Assembly: GCF_964204865.1 (NCBI RefSeq)
Contig: NC_135255.1
Coordinates: 13,669,135-13,733,134, forward strand
Reading direction: 5' to 3'
From: Styela clava
Lineage: Eukaryota; Chordata; Ascidiacea; Stolidobranchia; Styelidae
DNA length: 64,000 nt
This document shows positions 57,901 to 64,000 of the stretch, in pieces; the first letter of the stretch is position 1; each line of letters starts with the position of its first letter. The notes beneath the pieces were generated by a model. It did no database searches. It saw nothing but the letters and a program-made list of their open reading frames with translations, and had not been told where the DNA came from. The translations under genes were made by a program, and so were the position numbers.

Positions 57901-59805
57901 AACACAGCAAAGTACAATACTTTAGCAGATAGGCCATTGTGCTATAGCCACACATTGAACCAATTTGGCATATTGAGAGTTACGGTAAGTGAATGATACC
58001 AAGTCTTCTAGAATTTAGAGACTGTTTTCATATTCCTATGATTTTTGAAGCTGATCTAGTTTTCTATATTCAGGCGATAATGATGAGCATGTGTATAAAA
58101 GATATGGTTGATGAATTACTCAGAAAAAGAAAAGGAGGGAGAATTAAAAAGGTATGAATTTGTATGATTTCAGGTACATTTTCCCCCTTCTTTCCCCACA
58201 TTCTATCATTAGCCTATACTTGGCATTATACGGAAGGTAACACTAATTCACTTCCTCGAAAGATATGCTACATTTTTCTATTCCATACCTGCTCCAAACA
58301 AACAATGCATGACTACCATTGACCTCCCTGTTTGCTGTCTTTATTTTATTATTTTTAATGCGTTTGTGAGTGATGTAGTAATCACTTGATGATTAATCGA
58401 GGGTCATATCGAAGATTTTTGATATATTATGCATCCGGTACGATGAACAAAAAGCCAGCAACCTATTCAGCTAGAGATAAAAACATATGAACTCTGTAGT
58501 TTTTATTGTGATCCTCGGAAATGAAAACTATCAATGTTAATGCGCTTTAACTTAGTCACTCAATTTAATAATGTTGTCGACAAAGTCATCAGTCAATAAC
58601 CAAACTTATTCATCATTTTTATTATATCATTTTGCAGCCTTCTGACAGATCAAAGAGCAAAATTCGATTCAAACCTCGAGATAAAAGCACTGAAGCATTG
58701 TTTGGTCCAGAGGTGAAATCTATTTTTTCTTGATTTGATTATAATGTATTGTATAGCCTACTATTCTAAAATTGTTTATTTTGAAATGGTTATTTCAGAT
58801 AAGTGAAACCAGAGATTCGACAACAAAGAAAATATCGGTAGGTTGATTTCATTTTTTTAACAAGCAAACATGCAGTGATGTTAAATGTGTTTCATTATTC
58901 TGCACTGGTTTGCAAGAACCAGAATTAATTTGGCAAGTTTATGTCCCGAACAAACCTGTACCTGTTTCGTGAAATTTATCGTAAAATTTAGCAACTTAAT
59001 CCAATCTCCATCCTTCACACCTGAACCTAGGACATGTACTTGCCATAAACTGACTATTTTACATATTGTCGTTGTACCGTATCTTCTGCCCTGTGTATTG
59101 TACTGGAGTTTTATTTGTATAGCCTATTTCATGTATATTGTCCTAATATAACGCAGCAGTCCTAAACTGCTGTTATACTTGTTAGGGGTTCATGTCACAC
59201 ATCTGTGTCCTAGGCCAGTAAGGTCTTGATCATGTATCCCGTCTCTTTTACACTGTTTAATTATTATGCAGATACTGGTACATTTGAGGCAAACAAACAT
59301 ACATACATGTGAAATAATGAACACTGGTCAGTGGTCAGCACTTGCACCCAATACCTCCAGCCCCCAAAGTCAACTTTTTAAACAATCCTCTGTCCAAGTG
59401 TCTCATCAATTGTCGGTCTAATAAAGATGACCTATCAAGCCATGCTTTCCACAGAATTATATTGACTTTCAAAAAAATTGTTGGCAAGGCCTTTCTAAAT
59501 CATATGTGTATATTTAAGGTTATCTGTCCATATCTCTGCAGTGCACTATCGTAATTTTATATCCTTGTACCGTTTGAACATCCGTCTCGTTATTTGCCCT
59601 AAAAATTAACATTTCTCTTCTGGGTATCTTCGCTTCTTTATCCCAATTTCCAACCTCCAACGTTGTTTTTTGTATTTCTCAACAGGAAAAAATATCTTCA
59701 GTCAAATCCTCGACAGGCAATTCAAATTCAAGCTCAAAAGACGACATATCACCGTTTTTATCAAACAGCTCAGCTTTTGAAGGAATAGGAGATGATGATT
59801 TATGA
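48995..59805 (+). CDS. SNX17: sorting nexin 17 (PX-FERM endosomal cargo adaptor)
   Basis: Fifteen exons, 471 residues (human 470): 48995-49054, 49697-49771, 50045-50162, 51126-51190, 51795-51905, 52208-52298, 53025-53185, 53639-53731, 56652-56776, 57243-57309, 57413-57550, 58074-58151, 58638-58712, 58799-58837, 59686-59805. The start MHFSIPDT is that of SNX17. PX domain about 21-105 with R35 (RYSQL), K61/K62 (PPKK) and R75, the PI3P-binding set. FERM-like domain about 110-390 (AYWDQAFDDDIL, LRHYGYVQFKPC, MKWISLISDQAIMMSMC). A Ser-rich tail follows, ending FEGIGDDDL. In animals SNX17 binds NPxY/NxxY cargo tails on early endosomes and uses its C-terminal leucine motif to engage the Retriever complex for recycling. 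Intron 8 is 2.9 kb. AATAAA at 59809-59814. Confidence 0.96.
49383..49479. repeat. dispersed repeat, copy 2 of 2
   Basis: Matches 17141-17236 in block order (TATTCCCATACCTGACATGA, CTGGCAACCGG, AGGCGTGG, CTCTCCCCCGTGATAAAT). In SNX17 intron 1. The tail motif CTCCCCCGAGATAAAT also occurs alone near 45878. Confidence 0.6.
50577..51077. mobile_element. 501-bp hAT-like element with perfect target duplication
   Basis: Left end TAGGGTTACCATATTTTTTG; right end GGGACGTATGGTAAGCCTA, whose reverse complement begins TAGGCTTACCATACGTCCC. Perfect flanking octamer TAAATATG at 50569-50576 and 51078-51085. The interior shows no transposase. In SNX17 intron 3, ending 48 bp before the next exon. Confidence 0.88.
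53990..54125 (-). repeat. dispersed repeat, third copy with intron-like insert
   Basis: On the minus strand: GAGAATATGTGAGCACACAG, GTCTCATTAAAG, then a GTATTT...TTTAG insert, then TTTCTGGATGTCGC. Same arrangement as 27868-27990. The plus-strand continuation to about 54270 ends GGTTTGAAGTGCCCTG, possibly the other end of the element. In SNX17 intron 8. Confidence 0.55.
54580..55400. repeat. two diverged copies of a short repeat in SNX17 intron 8
   Basis: GAATGATTATCAGGTGGTGAGAC near 54579 and GAATGATTGGCAGGTGGTGAGAG near 55332 are each followed by a GTTCCACTGTAACTAATT or TTTCCACTAACTAATT stretch. The rest of the intron is AT-rich and featureless. Confidence 0.5.
57603..57779. mobile_element. 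GGTACTCC MITE, right end truncated
   Basis: Begins GGTACTCCCTATGTGAACCG, contains ACCAGGTTAGGGTTAGGC and the mirror GGCCTAACCCTAACCTGG, where similarity stops. It matches the 12080-12300 copy over most of its length, in SNX17 intron 11. The right terminal repeat is missing. Confidence 0.82.
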
Positions 59806-62800
59806 TTTAATAAAATCATAGTAGCAAATTTTCCACAATATGTTCAGTATTCTAAAAGCTGTTACAACGATCACAGTCCAAGAAATGCTCAAATCTAGTG
59901 TAATGGTTATTTCTTCAAAAATAATCAAGTCATATCAATTACCGTAGGTGCTTCTTCCTCCTCCGTTATGCCATACTTCACACAAATAATAGTTTAGAAT
60001 TGGAAAATCAGACCAACAAAATACTAACAACTCAATCCTGTTTTTTCATCATAATTCCAAAATATAGTATATATTATATTCATTGTCAAGTCATCTATTC
60101 CGCTTTTTATTTTTATTTTGCTGAAAATTTACTCATTTTATTACTTGTTTGAGTGTGTAGAGAGCAAAGCTTGTTATTATTTAGGTTTCAGCTTTTCTAT
60201 TTTACATAGTGCAAAGTTGAGAGCTCTTTCTGCTCAGGTGCTCGAATCACTCGGTTTCCATAGAGGTCAATTTGACATATTGAAATTACCAGTTGGTTCC
60301 AGTAATAACCAACTCATTGATCAATCAAATTATATTCACTCCATTACCATATATGTGATCAATACTTATACGTTCAGAACATTGACTGCATTGTTCTTTT
60401 TCTTAGTGCCTGGGTATATCGTATATACACTATGCATTTCTGTAACATCTACCTTTTTGGCCTTAGGTGCAGACATCACGAGACTAATAAGTCAAGGTGT
60501 TTGTTTCTTATCATACAACGAAAAGTAGCAAACAAAAATCCATATTGAAAAAAATGCTATCCGATGCATTCAGTTATATGAAAATTGAAAACAATGTCTT
60601 ATTCCAACTGTATTTTTGAGTGACATAGTGACAATCTATTATTTATTGCCTTTGAAATATGCTCCCATCGGGGTTGAAATTCAAATATCGCTTTCTTATG
60701 TAAAAATGTATGATAAAACTCTTATCGCGAAATTCGTAGTCGCTCTTGATATTTATTGATCTGTTTGTATCCATGTAGACATCCTCATAAAAGTGTCTTG
60801 TATGTTATGCAGAGCATTTATGATTACATAACCGATGCCTTTTATTGCTAATATATGAATATACCTGTAATGCTTTTGGTTGCCAATTCTTCATTGATTA
60901 CTAATGAATATCTCTCATTTTGGACAAAATATGTGTTACTTCTCATTTTTGATTGATAAACAGTATTTTTGCAGAAAAGTTGGAAAAAAAATTGCCAATT
61001 TTCCCATTTTCTTATTAGGATATATTATTCTGTCCATGAAATTATATAAGTTGTACTTCATGCAACAGAAAATACTTGAATATGAAAATGGAATAATAAC
61101 AAAGAGCAAACCTCGTTTAGAAATAATTATACTTTATGAACACCAGGGAATTTTAAAGCTTTTCACTTTTCAGTATTATCTCAAAATTTGGATGAATTTT
61201 TTCACCCAGTGTAACCCCCCTATTTTTACTAACCCGTATAGACGTCACCAAGTGCAATTACTTTGCTATAAATTTTCATAACATATTCTATCATTCAGTT
61301 ATCAACCATGCTTTAAAAACATTGTGATGTTGATTATGAACATTGAAATGCTCAATCCGTCTTCCAAGTGCCTATTACGAGTTTTTTTTTTTTAATTTTA
61401 TTGATAATATATTTTAATCACTGATTCCGTAATAAAATTTTGTTAAAAATTATACACCACAAAAGTATTTTCATACAAATTTGAATAGAAAATATTTTTG
61501 TTTAAATGTATTTTACGCAATTTTTTATAGTGTTATGCCCTGGCAACCCTGGCCGTTACTAAACCAGGCTTTGATCTACGTAAAATCACATAGCGTTCAT
61601 ACATGGACTTATATTTATGTTATTATTTACTTCACTCGAATGATCAACTTTTGCGATCATTGAAATATATACGAAATTAAACTTGGCTTTGGTTTCATAT
61701 CCGTCGACATTGAGAAGTTGGGCACCTGCTGAAATAGGGTAAATTATTATATGTATTATGTTCTCGTAAAATTGTTTACTCGACCTAGAAATGCATATTT
61801 GCGTAAAATTTATGTATATGCGGAAGTTTTGGAAATTACTAATAATATGTGTTAATTGGAGGAAGAAGCTGAAAGCTCTTTGTATAATGAGTGACTAATG
61901 AGAAATTAATAAACTCCCGAGGTGTCTCAGCCTGAGTATTCAACTTCAATGGTGTTAGGGGTGCTTGGGGCGAAGCTGATATGTAGCCCATGGTCACGTA
62001 ACCAGAGACGATACAACAGACAGCTATACAAGTATCATACGCGAACATTATACATCAAGTGACTTGAAATTTCGGAGCTACTACTAATCCTTCGTTAACA
62101 CGACACGCATCTTCAAGGCGTTAAAATATTTTCTCCTGGCATATGAATAAATTTCAACAAGATCGTTCAGACTATCGGACCATGCTAATCATGGAGGGCG
62201 CTGTTTGTTCACCAAACGCACCTATTATTTATCAGTACTCTTCGGTTGGATTCCTTAAGGGTTGTATTATCATAATCTTCCAAGTGTTCATCTGATCTTT
62301 AGTAGGATCGAGACCTTAGCGGGAATGACTGGAGCACTTCGGCTGATCTTTCTCTGTGGGATTTTATTACGCGTAATAATCAGGTGGGCTCTGTCGTGTT
62401 CATTTCATAGAACGCTCTTTAAAGATTATTTTACGATTGCGTGAACATTTATGATTTCTCGGTGATAAATACAATGAGTGTGCGGCAAGAATGCACAAAA
62501 CTTGAAAATTTTTCGTTTTTGAATATATATATATATACGATTTTAGCGTTTCATCGAACTATTTTATGAAGAAATCTTAAATTGTCAAGATCTACAGCTA
62601 CATCTCTGCGCTTATCTTTTAAAACTGAATATATGAAAAAGTTGTTGAAATCAACAATCGATACCTGCTAATTTTCCGCCCATACCGATTGAGATATTAA
62701 TTCGATGAAACCACCCAAATTACAGAGCAATATCAAGAATTTCCAGATGCTTTTCAGTTATACAACTATGAAAACACACTCGAGACATATATATATATCA

Positions 62801-64000
62801 ATATCGAAATTTTTATTGAATCACTAATACATTTTGCATTAGAAATAGAAAAATTGGAATTTCAAAATAAATTAAAATTCAATTTTAGGACTCCTTCAGA
62901 AGTTTCAAATTCATGACGTTAGGTATGGAAGCCTTTTGATGTCAACATATTCCCATATTTTATCTCCGTTTGATGGAAGTTATTCGCAAGCATATCTGCA
63001 TGACAGCTCAAACATATCAATGACAATCGCGGTTCCATTGTTCTGCGTTGTTTTATCAGCGTGATTGTTAACACCTTGAATGTTTTCGCTGCGTGCGTGA
63101 CTGGAACCGACATGCGTAGGATTGAACGTGGATGAGAAATCATATCACGCACGCACGTTCACTATTATTGGTCTTATCTTCAACAGACAAACAATGTTAT
63201 TCTTAATGGAAATTATTCAATAAATCACTCAAAATCGGGCAAAATAACGCAAAACTCATATATTTACATTGAATTCTATTATGTACCCCACGAAAAGTTA
63301 CCGTCCACATGTCAAATGCTTTTATGCAACTCAAAATAATCACATATTTCAGAAATATCACATGAATTAATCTATGTGTAATTTGTTCTCTCAGTTGATA
63401 GGGCATCCATTCGCATTTATTATATATATCTGAAAATGACAGTAAATGTGTTCAATAAAATTACCCCAGCATTTCTCTTGCATTTCCAACAGCTGGTCTG
63501 AATATGTATACTCAATATGTCAACTGCAGATACGGTGAAATTAAATAGAATGCCTTTCATGGAAAATAAAGATTGTACCACGGATTGCATAATACAAAAT
63601 TGAGCTACGTATTATACATAATAGTAATGTGGTTTTCGTACACAAAAATCGATTCACAATAATACTAAATTCTCTAACTAAATAGGATGTAGTACGAAAG
63701 TTAAATACTCGCAGAATGTCGGCCCTGTACGTTTTGTGCCAATTTCTGCCTCTAATTGGATCCTTCATAATTACCATTCCTCCACATTTAACACCTTAGA
63801 CGTGTCACAGAACGGCAACTAACTCTCTGGCTCTAAACTAGTCGGTGGCTATAGGACCTCCTTCAACTATATGTTGCTTACTAGTACTATCCTAATAGTA
63901 TGTAATGTATATATCAATTTATGAGAAACACTTCAAAACTATGGAATTATTTAACTTTAAATATTCCACTGTACTGATTCGCTAAAACACTGGTTTAAGT
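59806..64000. other. 4.2 kb right-end region without a recognised gene
   Basis: After the SNX17 polyadenylation signal I find only AT-rich sequence, poly-T runs and TA repeats (for example near 62525). Two open frames of 136 and 125 codons (60118, 60904) lack recognisable domains and look like chance AT-rich frames. A 69-codon minus frame at 61839-62048 starts with a signal-peptide-like segment but is unproven. Confidence 0.5.

Noticed and set aside
60118-60528. 136-codon plus-strand open frame after SNX17
   Set aside because: It begins at a TTG rather than an ATG, is AT-driven, shows no recognisable domain and no splice or promoter context.
60904-61281. 125-codon plus-strand open frame
   Set aside because: Lys/Ile/Phe/Tyr-rich composition typical of chance frames in AT-rich sequence; no family resemblance.
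1-64000. tRNA, rRNA or snRNA genes
   Set aside because: I found no A/B-box plus cloverleaf pattern and no conserved rRNA or snRNA stretch by reading both strands; a covariance-model search would be needed to be sure.

Overview
This is a 64 kb piece of an AT-rich animal nuclear genome. Six of the seven genes recognised are complete multi-domain animal proteins, five of them split into 9-17 exons by GT-AG introns, with AATAAA signals after most stops. Gephyrin, REC8, SNX17, DDX28, FKBPL and lysosomal glucosylceramidase all point to a metazoan. A glucan-binding/laminarinase-type GH16 gene, a class vertebrates lack, points to a non-vertebrate. I lean towards an invertebrate deuterostome such as a tunicate, but the sequence alone does not settle it.

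Layout. Plus strand: DDX28-like mitochondrial DEAD-box helicase (12-1619, one exon); FKBPL-like TPR co-chaperone (about 2423-3223, one exon); a gephyrin/cinnamon homologue (6826-19792, 17 exons). Minus strand: a REC8-type cohesin kleisin (32839 down to 20768, 17 exons), convergent with gephyrin. Plus strand again: a membrane-anchored GH16 beta-1,3-glucanase/LGBP-like protein (34589-40321, 9 exons); a GBA/GH30 glucosylceramidase (41063-45360, 10 exons); sorting nexin 17 (48995-59805, 15 exons). About 4.2 kb at the right end holds no gene I can support. Joining the listed exons keeps the reading frame through every junction and gives 677, 629, 400, 536 and 471 residues for the five spliced genes.

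Introns and spacers are full of non-autonomous DNA transposons. The best defined is a GGTACTCC-ended MITE with 8-bp target duplications (five copies). There are several other hAT-like elements with CAGTG-type or TAGGGTTACC-type ends, a nested mariner-like MITE, a piggyBac transposase relic, and a 200-300 bp dispersed repeat in three introns.

The points most worth a second look: (1) the gephyrin homologue keeps the MogA-like half but has lost most signature residues of the MoeA half; (2) the neighbouring GH16 and GBA genes start with a matching 100-nt first exon coding a membrane/signal anchor, with the same phase and the same first intron bases, which suggests exon duplication between unrelated glycosidases; (3) a MITE landed exactly on a GBA 5' splice site and its target duplication copied the site; (4) another GBA intron has a GC donor with a repeat-supplied GT donor 42 nt (14 codons) downstream in frame; (5) a dispersed repeat shows the presence or absence of an intron-like insert. 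The genes otherwise serve separate housekeeping roles, and only the GH16-GBA pair looks linked by history.
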